A stretch of 21,003 bases of DNA from Silene noctiflora (GCA_009801015.1 VHZZ01003509.1:86489-107491), one strand, 5' to 3'. Numbered from the stretch's first letter, positions 9,290 through 18,555 are shown. Notes: generated by a model from the sequence alone, not told the origin. Numbers and translations: made by a program.

Positions 9290-9879
9290 CTCTCCTGGAG
9301 GTGTTTCTCCTTCAGCAGTGGAGATTTCCGCGTTTTCAGAATTTGGAAAGGATTTGTTTTCCTTATTTCTTCAAAATAAGATATTTTCGAAATCTTAAGA
9401 ATATTTGAGATATTTTAGGGTTCTTAAAAATATCCCGACTCAAATTTGAGAAGGTTTTTGAGAAAATGATGACGGTTTCTAAAAATGAAGACGGTTTTTG
9501 ACCCTGACTCCAAGTGTACTCTAATTACTGCCAAAACGACCATATCGGCGCGCAAATGACAATGAAGGGGTTGACATGACTATTTGGGCAATCATTTGTC
9601 GACGAATTAATGAAATGTCATATTATCTCTTCGTATATTAAACATGCGGTCCCATCATCAGCGTTTGTAACTTTGTAACACTTGGACTTGTATTGAATAA
9701 AATAACGGTTTTTCGCTAACTTATCCCTTTTTACAGCCCTTGACTTTATTGGATTTTGTGGGCCTTGTCCAATCATTTGAACAGGTCTTGTTGGGTCTCC
9801 TTCTCATTAGTACTCTAGGTAGTTGGAGGGGGGCGCTTTGGTTGCCTTGCTGTTTATGGATCGTTTGGTGATTACTCGC

Positions 9880-9886
9880 TATAAAT
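9880..9886 (+). promoter_or_regulatory. TATA box upstream of the 110-codon ORF
   Basis: TATAAAT lies 78 bp before the ATG at 9958, leaving a short leader rich in pyrimidines. The spacing is typical for a plant pol II core promoter. Confidence 0.5.
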
Positions 9887-9957
9887 GGTGAGTTTTCACT
9901 CTAGGTTTGATATTGCCATTCCTTTGCCGACTTTCCGCTTCCTCTCTTGCTTAGCTC

Positions 9958-10290
9958 ATGCCTCGTTTCTTTATTAAGTTTCTGCCAAGGCTTCGGAAGA
10001 AGAGGATTAAGGTTGCCTTGCCTCGACAAGAGAGGCGTCGGCATGATCAGATCTGTTTAATGGCTATGTTGTATCGGCTCGCCAGCTTCGACGTGGATAA
10101 GGCGAGGGCCGAGGCAGCTGATCGTGCAAGGGCCCTGCTTCCTTGTCATTTGTCTCCCGCGCCCAGCTCTTCTGGTGAAGGGAATGGCTCTCCGGTTCAT
10201 TACTTGGACTTGTCGTCCTCACAGGATTCTTTTGATAAGAAGTCTCCTGATTACTGCTCGGATGGTTTCTTCGGTGGGTATCCCCTGTGA
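9958..10290 (+). CDS. Unrecognised 110-residue basic protein
   Basis: I do not recognise this protein. The N-terminus is very basic (KFLPRLRKKRIKVALPRQER). A short helix-prone Ala/Arg segment follows (residues about 45-65, DKARAEAADRARALL), then a Ser/Asp-rich, likely disordered C-terminus. A TATA box lies 78 bp upstream. The frame is open from ATG to TGA, and A/T-rich sequence with possible polyadenylation elements (TTGTAATTT, AATGAAAAAT) follows. It sits between a leftward Ogre-like LTR and a PF04195-like remnant, so it may be an accessory retroelement ORF, a captured host fragment or chance. The basic N-terminus could bind nucleic acid or act as a nuclear signal, which is speculation. Confidence 0.35.
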   Translation: MPRFFIKFLPRLRKKRIKVALPRQERRRHDQICLMAMLYRLASFDVDKARAEAADRARALLPCHLSPAPSSSGEGNGSPVHYLDLSSSQDSFDKKSPDYCSDGFFGGYPL

Positions 10291-10871
10291 TATCCGCTTG
10301 AAGACCTCTCGGATTAGCCTGCTTGTAATTTACTTTCATCATATGTAATCTTAGCTGCTAGTGTATATGTGATGATGCGCTTTAAATGAAAAATGGCTTG
10401 GCTTTTTTTTATTTGCTCGAATTCTTTTATTTCCCGCTTTCTTCTTTTACACGCTTTGTTGTTGTCGATTTTGAATTCTGAAGGGGAATGATTATCTTCT
10501 CAATAGTCATAACTGTTCCGCTTCCTTCCTGCGGATGTTTGACGCGTGTCTTGTTGCGTGTGGACCTCTCTTGCCCTCACGCGTCATATTTCTGCAGGAT
10601 CTAGAGTTTTATTTTTGCCCTATGAATTCCCTTATTCCCCAACATTTTTGCAATTTCCAAAATATTCCCTATTATTTCGATCGATTGACTGTTATCCCTC
10701 TCTACACGTCCCTCCGTTGTCCACTGTAATTTGCGTTTCTAAGTTAGTTTCTTCTCCCCTTTACTTCGCTTTTCTTAATGGACCATATATAAAGGTGTTA
10801 GTGAGATAGGCATTTCCAGTGTTGACCGTGGGAATTCGTCTGACGTTTCTGGCTCTTTCGGTGACACTCGT
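10291..10871 (+). promoter_or_regulatory. Spacer and promoter region of the PF04195-like unit
   Basis: Contains a 9-bp inverted repeat, TGACGCGTG (10540-10548) and CACGCGTCA (10578-10586), whose arms carry an ACGCGTG core like the plant coupling element CE3. A TATA box, TATATAAAG, lies at 10786-10794, 86 bp before the ATG at 10872. The rest is pyrimidine-rich with no gene I can support; short open frames at 10535-10809 look accidental. Confidence 0.45.
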
Positions 10872-11779
10872 ATGGGTCACCCCGTCGCCCGTCGTGGTTA
10901 CCCTAGTCAGTTTGTCGGTCTCTATGGCTATGATGCGGGTTCGGCGTCCGATACTGAGGATTCAGAAGACGAGTTCTTGAACATTGAGCCGATAAGTTCG
11001 GCGAGACCCTATCAGATTGGGGGTCTTGACGTCGTTACGTCTGTTCATCGTGTCTTGGATAAGGTTCAATATTCCCTTGCCTTAGGCGCCTACCCATATT
11101 ACACCATTGTGGATTGGGTTCATTTTCAGGCTGTCTAAAAACTGGTTTATCAACATTTTAATATTCTAACTGAGTAGCATATGAAGTTTCCGACCCCTAC
11201 CGACACAATCTATGAACCGCCTAAGGGTTACGCGATGGTTTACTTGCATCATTTGGAGGTCGGTCTTCTATTTCCTCTGAATCCTTTTATTGAGGAGTTT
11301 TCCATTAGGGTGAATATGGCCCTTTGTCAAGTGACTCCCCAGTCCGTTCGGAACTTGGTTTCGTTTGCCTGGCGTTGTCGCTTCACCGGGTTTTCGCCCT
11401 CTCTTAAGGTCTTTAAGTGGTGCGTGACCCTTAAGAGTGCAACTCCTCCTTCGACCAAGTGTTGGTATACTTTGGTCAAAGAACTTGATTATATTACGGT
11501 TTACCCCGCGTTGGATTGCTTGAAAGATTGGTAGTAGAGGTTCCTTTATGTCAGGTGTCCTCCAGGTGGAAGGCTTCCTAAGCACTTTCGGAATTGTGTC
11601 CGGTTGGGGATAAATTATAAGAAGTTTGGGTCTTTCTTTTTCCAAACCACTTTTTCCGAAGAGGAGGGGGTGATGCTCTCCCTGTTTGAACAAAATCCTA
11701 ATTCCAGGAGTCCTGAAACGAAAGAGTGGTTACCCCCTGCTGACGTCATTTTGCATGACGACTTGCTTTTCTGGGTGGG
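10872..11779 (+). pseudogene. PF04195-like ('putative gypsy-type transposon') ORF remnant
   Basis: A plant retroelement-associated coding remnant of unknown biochemical role. An acidic N-terminal part (SDTEDSEDEF, near 10950) precedes the family-like block with PPKGYAMVYLHH, GLLFPLNPFIEEF and TPQSVRNLVSFAW (about 11210-11375), then PSLKVFK. A downstream part ends near HDDLLFWVG (about 11750-11779), where an Athila-like LTR begins. The match to the Transposase_28/PF04195 pattern is by eye. It is broken, with a handful of disruptions, and truncated by the LTR insertion. Confidence 0.6.
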
Positions 11780-13280
11780 TGATGTGTACATTTTATATTC
11801 ACTTTTCTTACCATTTTGGCACACATTTCTATGCACATTAGATGCTCTTAGGAGCTATTTCAGTGTCAAATTCTCCTCATTTGCTACTTCGGAGTATTCG
11901 TATTTGTTTTGCAGGAAATAACACTTGGTTGCGCATTTTGAGCCGATTCTCGAGCACATGGAAATTTGGAAGAGCTATAGATTGGACTTCCTACTACTAA
12001 GTAAGATTATCTTACATTTGAAGAGGTTAAGGGTTCAATTAGATCATTACTTGGTAATTGGTGATAGTTTGGAGTGATATTATGAGCTTCACATTATTAG
12101 TGCCTACTTTGAAGAGACATAACTCGAGTTCAAAAATGATAATCAAGTGATTCAAGTTGGAGCTGAAATCTTATCATTTTAGATTTCCAACACCACCGAA
12201 AACGCCTTATTTTCCCAAGTAACGAAGAAATGGCGGCTGTTTGAAGTTCAGTGCGCGTTGCAGCAAATGCGCAAAGACAAATGGTCGATCGACTCGTATT
12301 GTTGGTCGATCGACCAGTTTTTTAATTAGACGAGTTTTAAACTTATTTAATTTGGCCCATTAGTTTTTAGGAAGTTATCGACATCTCTTATTATTTAATA
12401 GAGGACGAGAAATCAGTTTAGGTTATCTTATTTTTCTGCAAAAACTCTCTTACGTTGGTTGACTCTAAACTTTTGGATCTGGAAGTTTCTAATCATCTCT
12501 TTTCATTCGGTAATCAATTAATTAATTCTTAATTCTCTTTTAATTTCTCTCTTTTGTTTTCATCTTTTATTCTCATCACTTTGTTCATTGTAGTTTATGC
12601 TTGCTTGTTATTTTTATTCATTAGCCATGTTTAATTCAATCATTATATTTATTGTTGCCACACCTAAATTCATCATACGTAGCTAATTTATCACATGCTA
12701 GGATTTAGGGGAGCCATGGTTGTGTAATGGAATGTTGTTAGGGTTTTAGATCTGGTATTCTTATTGGCTCGAATTGTTAATCGCAGCTTTCTATCGTGAT
12801 TGATTGTTTAAATGCATGTAATCAATTAATTGTTTTGTTAAACCTTGACCTAGATCGAAAGATGGGTGTAGGGTGAAGACTAGTTGCGAACAATAGAAAG
12901 ACTTAATTAGAGCGAAAGCTATATTAGGTTTTCTAGGGCGAATAGTGGACCAAATGGATCTATTCAATACCCTTCAGACCATATCTATACCGATCATTTG
13001 ACTTTTACTTTTGATTGTTGTTGACCGTGGTGAACCGACTATCCTAGCTGTTTCCCTTTATTTTACTTTTAGACTCTTTTTCTTATTTGTTTACCTTTGC
13101 TTTCATTGTTTTTAGATTAGTCAAAACAACAAACAAACCCCAAAAAAATTGCTTACTTAGACAAACTGTAGTTGACAATTAGAACCTCTTTGTCTCCCTG
13201 TGGATACGATCCCGAATTCCCTAGCTATATTAGTTAAAGACCAGTTGGTTATCTTTGGTAGGTATATGATTAGCCTATCA
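11780..13280 (+). mobile_element. Athila-like LTR (TGAT...ATCA), 5' LTR
   Basis: Starts TGATGTGTAC and ends CCTATCA, 1,501 bp, with inverted TGAT/ATCA termini and a PBS 5 bp further on. It interrupts the PF04195-like remnant. Parts: TTTTGCAG-type sequence in early U3 (11907-11914), palindromes (12252-12316), a weak TATA-like TATTTAATAG (12392-12401), a T-rich R-U5, and the 'aggatttaggggagccatgg'-type block near 12700 that I associate with Athila LTRs. Its own 3' LTR is not in the window. Confidence 0.65.
12252..12316. repeat. Palindromes in the Athila-like U3
   Basis: Two copies of a TGGTCGATCGACCA-type palindrome (12282-12295, last two bases differing; 12303-12316, perfect) are 21 bp apart. 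Just upstream, TGCGC and GCGCA arms (12252-12273) form another imperfect palindrome. All lie upstream of the weak TATA box. Confidence 0.75.
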
Positions 13281-13285
13281 AATTT

Positions 13286-13296
13286 TGGTGCCGTTG
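13286..13296 (+). other. Primer binding site, tRNA-Asp type (degenerate)
   Basis: TGGTGCCGTTG differs at one base from the start of the Athila PBS TGGCGCCGTTGCC, complementary to plant tRNA-Asp, and then diverges. Confidence 0.6.
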
Positions 13297-13354
13297 ATTA
13301 TTTTCTGTTTTTTGTTACTTAGTTTGTCTTTTGTCTCGGGGAACTTCAGTTCCT

Positions 13355-13846
13355 TGATGTGTCTAATATTTATATGATTTTAGCCTCATAATTAGCTCGG
13401 TTTTACATGTTATTTGCACTATTATTAGTGTTTTATTGAGGTAATCCCGTGTTATAGATATCTTGCTTGTGTTTAGTATGTTTTGTAGGAAATGTAGCTT
13501 TTAGTAGCTAGTTCCCGTCAAATGTGCAAGTATCAAGCTCACGACGCTAAGTAGAAGCTAAGATGGATAATGCAAGAAAAACAAGATGGATTGTGGAAAT
13601 AAATGGCCCAAATGCAAATCATCCACCAACAAATGGCAAATGTAAACAATTGAGAAATAAAGCCTAAAGAGGAAGTCCAAATAATCATATGAAGTCACAA
13701 GCTTAGGATTCTACAAACGATTCCTCAAAAATGCATTAAGACGGTCGAATTAAGGAGATTTGAGGTAAAACATAGGATCCCAAGTGCATTAACTCAAGCA
13801 ATGAAGTCCGAAAATTAGAAATCACACGACCCCGATCTGGGTGGCC
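13355..13846 (+). mobile_element. Second Athila-like LTR, first segment
   Basis: Starts TGATGTGTCT like the LTR at 11780, about 60 bp inside the leader of the first Athila-like element, and carries the same TTTTGTAGGAAAT-type block (13480-13493). It is split by the 13847-20364 element and resumes at 20365. Confidence 0.55.
13842..13846. repeat. Target duplication TGGCC (left copy)
   Basis: Pairs with TGGTC at 20365-20369 (four of five identical), flanking the complete element. Confidence 0.55.
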
Positions 13847-13938
13847 TGTAATACCCATCCCTTATGAGAACCGTTGACTGACCATAGTTGACTTGTGTGA
13901 CCTTAATCGTCAAAAAGTAAGTCGTTATTTGACTTTGG

Positions 13939-14027
13939 ACTTGACCTAGTGAGTGACACTCGGTCGAGTGAGTTGCACTCGACCGAGTGCAAGGGACTTG
14001 GTCGAGTACGCAGGTACTCGACCGAGT
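13939..14027. repeat. Palindrome cluster D (5 copies)
   Basis: Starts at 13939 (degenerate), 13958, 13977, 13996 and 14016: steps of 19, 19, 19 and 20 bp. It ends 15 bp before the TATA-like box. Confidence 0.9.
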
Positions 14028-14042
14028 GCATCGTTGACCACG

Positions 14043-14049
14043 TATTAAA
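14043..14049 (+). promoter_or_regulatory. TATA-like box of the 5' LTR
   Basis: TATTAAA, 15 bp after cluster D and 169 bp before the GTAAGT donor-like site. Confidence 0.5.
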
Positions 14050-14563
14050 ATGTTACACATAGGTCACAGTTCCTGAATCATTCTTATTTATTTTCTTTTC
14101 CCTTCCCTTCCCCAAAACCCTAGATCAACGCATCTCTCTCTACCACTCATCCCTCACCTTGCTAGCATCTACCTTGGGGACTCCGACCTAGTTAACCGAT
14201 CGTCTTATAAGGTAAGTCACCGTCACCATCTGTATGTCTTGATTTAGGGTTATGGTTATGCTTAATCGAGTCGTACCATTGTTGTAGGTGTTGATGTCAG
14301 TGTGTGATGCTCGTATGTTGAATGGATGATTGATGCTACGTGGAATGCGGTACAAGTAGGGTTTCCCTACTCAGTTGATTGTAGAACTATATACTGTATT
14401 AATGTGACGGTCTTGTGATATGTATTGTGATGTGATTCTATGATTATGACGATGTTGTGATGGCGGTGTTGGTGATGGATGTTGGTGTTGGGTATGATTG
14501 AGATGTGATCGGTATTGTGATTTTGTGAACCATTGTAAGAGGTGATATCACCCCCATTGTTCG

Positions 14564-14590
14564 CCTCATGCGTTCTCTCAGCGCAGGAGG
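14564..14590 (+). other. Conserved LTR stem-loop (5' LTR copy)
   Basis: Same stem as 3479-3505, with the 3' arm CGCAGGAGG and the loop TTCTCTCAG identical and eight of nine pairs kept. Confidence 0.6.
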
Positions 14591-14995
14591 GATGTGCATA
14601 TTAAGGGACTTGGGTATTGTGGGTGGTTAGGTGGTGTGGCTGCGGTCCCCACTGGCAGGGCTACACACTTCGTTGTGTTGTCGGTTACTTGATGTGTGGT
14701 GTGTGGTGTGGTGATGGTGGCGGTGTGGTGTTTTTTTTCGTTTTGTTTACATTGATTATTTTATATAGTTGTTCAGTTGCTGACCCCGTGTTGTTTTCAA
14801 AACTATGATGATCCATTCAGGGATGGTGAGTAGACTAGCTTGCAGGTATAGTTGCTGTTTGGATGCTTGTTTGTGATGATCGTGTTTGGAGATGGGAGAC
14901 CACTGACGCTGACGTTAGTATAGTTATGATAGAGTCCTCAGTTGTAACAGTTCAGTAATGTAGTTTGTATATCTTGTCCACATAAAGTGTAAATT

Positions 14996-15001
14996 AATAA
15001 A
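14996..15001 (+). promoter_or_regulatory. AATAAA polyadenylation-like signal
   Basis: AATAAA in the LTR, about 120 bp from its end; the 3' LTR has the same at 20242-20247. Position fits 3'-end formation of element RNA. Confidence 0.4.
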
Positions 15002-15038
15002 GTGTTGTTCTTGAATGGTCTATTTGATATATACTTAC

Positions 15039-15052
15039 CTTGGGTAACCGAG
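15039..15052 (+). other. GNRA-tetraloop hairpin (GTAA loop)
   Basis: CTTGG-GTAA-CCGAG: a stem with one U-G pair, the loop changed from GAAA to GTAA but still GNRA. Confidence 0.6.
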
Positions 15053-15121
15053 ATGGTAGCACCCTTGGTTGTCGGGGAAAGCCTAGTACAGGCTTCCTTG
15101 GTAAGTAGGGGTGTTACAAAG

Positions 15122-15133
15122 TGGTATCAGAGC
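15122..15133 (+). other. Primer binding site, tRNA-iMet type
   Basis: TGGTATCAGAGC is complementary to the 3' end of plant initiator tRNA-Met, 3 bp after the LTR end. It is standard for chromovirus-type Ty3/gypsy elements. Confidence 0.9.
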
Positions 15134-15679
15134 GACAATTTTGGAACCTGTAACCAATGAACCCAATGAATCTAACGAGTCAATTAAAAATGAACCTGGT
15201 GTATGTATGTTGGGAGCCCCTCATGAATTGGTTTTAGATGAGAAGGCGCCCTCATTTCAGGACCCGACCCCAATGTGCTTAAGCCAGCAACTCGGGTGGG
15301 ATGTTGTGCTGTAGTTACTTGAGTGTTATGTGTCAGATGTAAAATTCACGTATATGGTCGTGGGTGTCTTGTATGTCTTATATGTGTACACACTCTCGTT
15401 AGTTGTGAACGTGGTTACTTGAATAGTTGAATGTGTGAAGGCAGTCACTTGAGTGGCGTAAACATGCAAACGTAATTGTGGAATTTCTTGAATTTTAGCC
15501 TGTAAAGAGAAAGCGAATCGGGTTTAATGACACTTTATAGAATGGTTTAGTAGAATTCTTGAGTGAAAGAATAACAAGTGACGAGTTCCGAGACGCTCCT
15601 TGGACTCCGAATGATGTACTTTATTGCAGGAATAATTGATATGGACAACAAAATCGTTTAACATTTGATATTTTTGGGA
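15134..15679 (+). other. Leader of the non-autonomous element
   Basis: Between the PBS and palindrome cluster E. A short open frame (15111-15314) overlaps the LTR end and PBS and has no recognisable domain, and nothing resembling gag is visible. Leaders of such elements usually carry packaging signals, but none can be identified here by eye. Confidence 0.5.
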
Positions 15680-15867
15680 ACTCGACCGAGTATAGTAGGT
15701 GCACTCGACCGAGTCTGGCCTACTCGGCCGAGTCCAAGGCACTCGACCGAGTGCGTAAATGGACAGAATCTGGGTTTAGAGCTGTCAATTGAGCACTCGA
15801 TCGAGTACTATGGACACTCGACCGAGTGCCGGACACTCGACCGAGTGCGACTCGTACTCGACCGAGT
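15680..15867. repeat. Palindrome cluster E (8 copies), internal promoter
   Basis: Starts at 15680, 15703, 15722, 15741, 15795, 15815, 15835 and 15856. Steps are 23, 19, 19, a 54-bp gap, then 20, 20 and 21. It ends 41 bp before a TATA box and is outside any LTR. Confidence 0.9.
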
Positions 15868-15908
15868 GCCCTTGTTTAGACCGAATTCGCGATAACAATT
15901 TTTAACAC

Positions 15909-15915
15909 TATAAAC
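15909..15915 (+). promoter_or_regulatory. TATA box of the internal cargo gene
   Basis: TATAAAC follows cluster E. The leader is pyrimidine-rich, and a CAG/GTAAGA donor lies 161 bp downstream, matching the 154-169 bp spacing in the LTR promoters. Confidence 0.6.
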
Positions 15916-16069
15916 CCTCTTTCCTTCTTATTTTCGACACATTCATCTTCAACCACTCTCTCAACTTTCTCTCAAAATTGTTAAAACACTCCAAGCTTAG
16001 GGATCCTACTCTAGTGTCTTACAACCCCGTCTTAATCTCTTCCTTGTTCAATCCTTCTCTACTTTTCAG

Positions 16070-16489
16070 GTAAGACTAATGCCCTTTTGTTTCATAAGTT
16101 TTGTGATAAGTTTTACCCAATTAGGTGATGTAGATTTCGATTTTCATGCTGCAATTCCCTATTGAATGTAGTTATCCTCATTAGAACTTGTTTTAGCTCT
16201 TGTTTTATGCTAGAAATCGCAACTTTGGAGCCCAAAAGTTTACAAAATCATTCCCGAAATTTCTAGGATTTGTCCCCAAAATTTGATTTTTGTAACTTCA
16301 AATTGTCTTTTAAGGTTGGAAACAGCTATAAGGTGCTATTGTTACCATATTTTGCACTTGATTTTTGGATATTTTAAGCGAAAAATCCGTCTTAAAGTTT
16401 CACCTTTCTTAGTAATGGAAATCTGATATTTTCTCCTTGTTTTCAATTCTTGAGCCAAAGGATTTTGTTGTCAATTGATGTTAATGCAG
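16070..16489 (+). other. Predicted 5' leader intron of the cargo gene
   Basis: Donor CAG/GTAAGA at 16070, a T-rich body and acceptor ATGCAG/G at 16489: 420 bp, ending one base before the ATG at 16491. The position and consensus agree well with a plant leader intron. It has not been tested against transcripts. Confidence 0.55.
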
Positions 16490-16490
16490 G

Positions 16491-18040
16491 ATGCTAATAG
16501 CCAACCCTACTCGTCTTCCAACCAAGAGATATAGGGCTGAGAGAGGGCAATCTTGCCAAGGTTCCGTTGTACGGCCGGTGAGGCAATACCCTACCGTGGA
16601 GTTTACAGACTTTAGGCAGAGGGAAGTGTTTGTGTCTTTGATGACCCGGACTATCCACGCTACAAGGTGCGTGGATACGAGTATCTTGGGAGAGTTGGGG
16701 ATCGAGAGTGATGTGAGGCATATCTTTGAGACCTTGGGGTTGATGGGTTTGTACCGCTTGAGGAAGCACTCCTACGAGTTCCTCACCTTGGAGTTTTTGA
16801 GCTCCTTCTCATACGATGAGGAGGCCGAGACCTGCCACTCTCAATTGATGAACCAAATTTTTGACCTGTCTATGGAGGATGTAGCGGACCATCTGGGGCT
16901 TGAGAGGCCGATGGCAGATCACTACCTAGATGCAGCTAAGGAGTGTCAGGCGAGTGAGTACTTGGCCATAATGACGGGGGTGGAGACTAATGTGAGTGCT
17001 ATGTTGATAAATGACGTTCAACACGTCGCTTTAAAGATCTTCTTGAGGATGTTGACATGTCTCCTCTACGAGAGAAGTGATGTGAGTAAATTGAACTCAC
17101 ACGAGGTGATGATCCGGATATCCTACTTGAACCTAAAGAAGGAGGAGCGGTTCTACTACAACCGTCCGGCGATTGTCTGCAATAGCTTGGCCTTCATGGC
17201 TTAGTCTCCACACCGCTATCTCAGTTGTGGGGCCATTGCTACCCGGCTAGCCCAAAGGCTAGCTAATTTTGAGCCCTCCCCCACCTTTTCGGCCATGTTC
17301 GAGAGTGTGTCGACGATGGATATGGACTACTTCCTCCGCCAGAAGTGGCTTAGGGTGATGGAGGATAAGACCCTAGCCTGGGAGGTTAGGGGTACCTTAT
17401 GGATGACCTTGCCCGACCTAGTCAACTTCCCCAAGGTTGACCATCTGATCGAGCGGACCGATTACATGCTACCCCCACCCCGAACTACTTGATTCTGAGG
17501 CATATCCTTATGGACTTGCCAGAGCCGATTTACGCCACGGGTAGGAGGAGACCGGCCCAGCCGACCCGCACAGCCAGTAGGACTAGGGTGACTAGGGAGG
17601 CTCCGGAGGAGACTCCGTTGGTACCGCAGGGAGGACCCGTGTACGGGTACTCGGGATACCCTACGGTACATGACCCCAGAGTGAAGATGAGTGAGCTGGC
17701 GGAGTGGCTTTCCAACACTTTGGTGTTGAGAGGGATGCATGAGATGACGCAGCGGCAGGGTATCAGGGAGGGGCTTGCTCAGCCGGCCTGGTGGAGGGGA
17801 CCCGGTGATGACAGTGGCATTTTTCACTACTATGGGGTGGACCGTGTTTCTTGGGGTACACCAGAGAGCTTTAGGAAGGGGTGCTTCACTGAGCCGTGAG
17901 GAGCTAACTACGGGAGTCAGCTTGATGATCAGGATCGATGGATTGGGGGAGAGTATGGTGTACCACCGCCTGCCTTCGGGGGAGAGTTTACCTCGGCGTC
18001 GTCAGGTTTTGGAGGAGGATATGATGTTAGGGGTTAATCA
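16491..18040 (+). pseudogene. ATHILA ORF-1-like coding remnant
   Basis: A plant retroelement protein of unknown biochemical role, resembling the ATHILA ORF-1 family. The family-like part (about 16600-17200) has FVSLMTRTIHATRCVD, ELGIESDVRHIFETLG and SYEFLTLEFLSSF. A helical region with MEDVADHLGLERP follows, then an Arg/Pro-rich linker (about 17540-17640), a segment with SELAEWLSNTL (about 17690) and a Gly-rich tail (about 17890-18036). The ATG directly follows the predicted intron acceptor. It is broken, with about two or three disruptions. It takes the place of gag-pol in this element. Family assignment is by eye. Confidence 0.6.
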
Positions 18041-18313
18041 GGGGCAGGCCAGGAGGAGGATGATAGTTAGAGCAGTTCCTTTGTTTTCTTGCTAGTTGTT
18101 GTTTGTTGGATTTCTTATGTTAGATTTGGTGCCTTACGGCACATGATATTTTATGACCATGTTTGTAAAGCGGCCATAAGGCCTCAACAGTTTGTCTTTT
18201 GGATGTTTTTTATTGGCATATGACTCAGGGTGACCTCGGGTCATGATGATGATTTTGTTGTAGATATAACCGTTTGGGTTTCTGTGTTTCGGATATGTCT
18301 TTGACCTATAGGG
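18041..18313 (+). other. 3' untranslated-like region of the cargo
   Basis: No gene visible. It holds two small hairpins, GTGCC-TTAC-GGCAC (18129-18142) and GGCC-ATAA-GGCC (18172-18183), that could be structure or transcription-end elements. Confidence 0.4.
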
Positions 18314-18555
18314 ACTCGAACGAGTGTCTGGAGGTATTCGACCGAGTAGAGCGAACTTAACCGAGTACCAGCAGCACTCGACCGAGTGCCATATGGGCAG
18401 GAAAATTGAGTCTTCTGGTCTTGTTGAGCATTCGAACGAGTGCAAGACACTCGACCGAGTGCGAGACACTCGACCGAGTGCGAGGTACTCGACCGAGTAC
18501 GAGGTACTTGACCGAGTGTTTGGGATTCGACAGAGTAGCTTTTACTCGGCCGAGT
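18314..18555. repeat. Palindrome cluster F (11 copies, seven at an exact 19-bp period)
   Basis: Starts at 18314, 18336, 18355, 18376, then 18430, 18449, 18468, 18487, 18506, 18525 and 18544. The last seven are exactly 19 bp apart. It is downstream of the cargo, and no convincing TATA box follows. Open frames running through it only reflect the repeat. Confidence 0.92.

Larger units (their letters stand above)
7642..9735 (-). mobile_element. Ogre/Tat-like 5' LTR, minus strand
   Basis: Proposed boundaries on the minus strand: a TGTAAAAAGG start at 9735 and a CCACA end at 7642, about 2.1 kb, followed by the tRNA-Arg PBS. A plant TATA box (TATAAATAG) reads leftward at 9181-9173. Five 20-bp GGCGCA...TGCG near-palindromes lie inside. 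The block at 7700-7870 is strongly reminiscent of conserved Tat/Ogre LTR sequence (memory-based). No second LTR is in the window, so the ends are not confirmed by comparison. Confidence 0.55.
13847..15118 (+). mobile_element. 5' LTR of the non-autonomous element
   Basis: TGTAATACCC to TGTTACA, 1,272 bp. Parts: five TTGACY W-box cores (13874, 13888, 13929, 13941, 14034), palindromes (13939-14027), TATTAAA (14043), splice-donor-like GTAAGT (14212), hairpin GTAGGG/CCCTAC (14356-14370), the stem-loop (14564-14590), AATAAA (14996-15001) and a GTAA-capped hairpin (15039-15052). Confidence 0.85.

Noticed and set aside
11604-11921. Open frame continuing through 11780 as one protein
   Set aside because: The sequence after 11779 is the start of an Athila-like LTR, so continuation is fortuitous.
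15111-15314. Possible gag start just after the 5' LTR
   Set aside because: The frame begins inside the LTR end and crosses the PBS, is short and lacks any gag or zinc-knuckle motif.
18314-18555. Regularly spaced repeats resembling a CRISPR array
   Set aside because: The unit is a 12-bp palindrome with 7-bp spacers, far below CRISPR dimensions, inside a plant retroelement with no cas genes.
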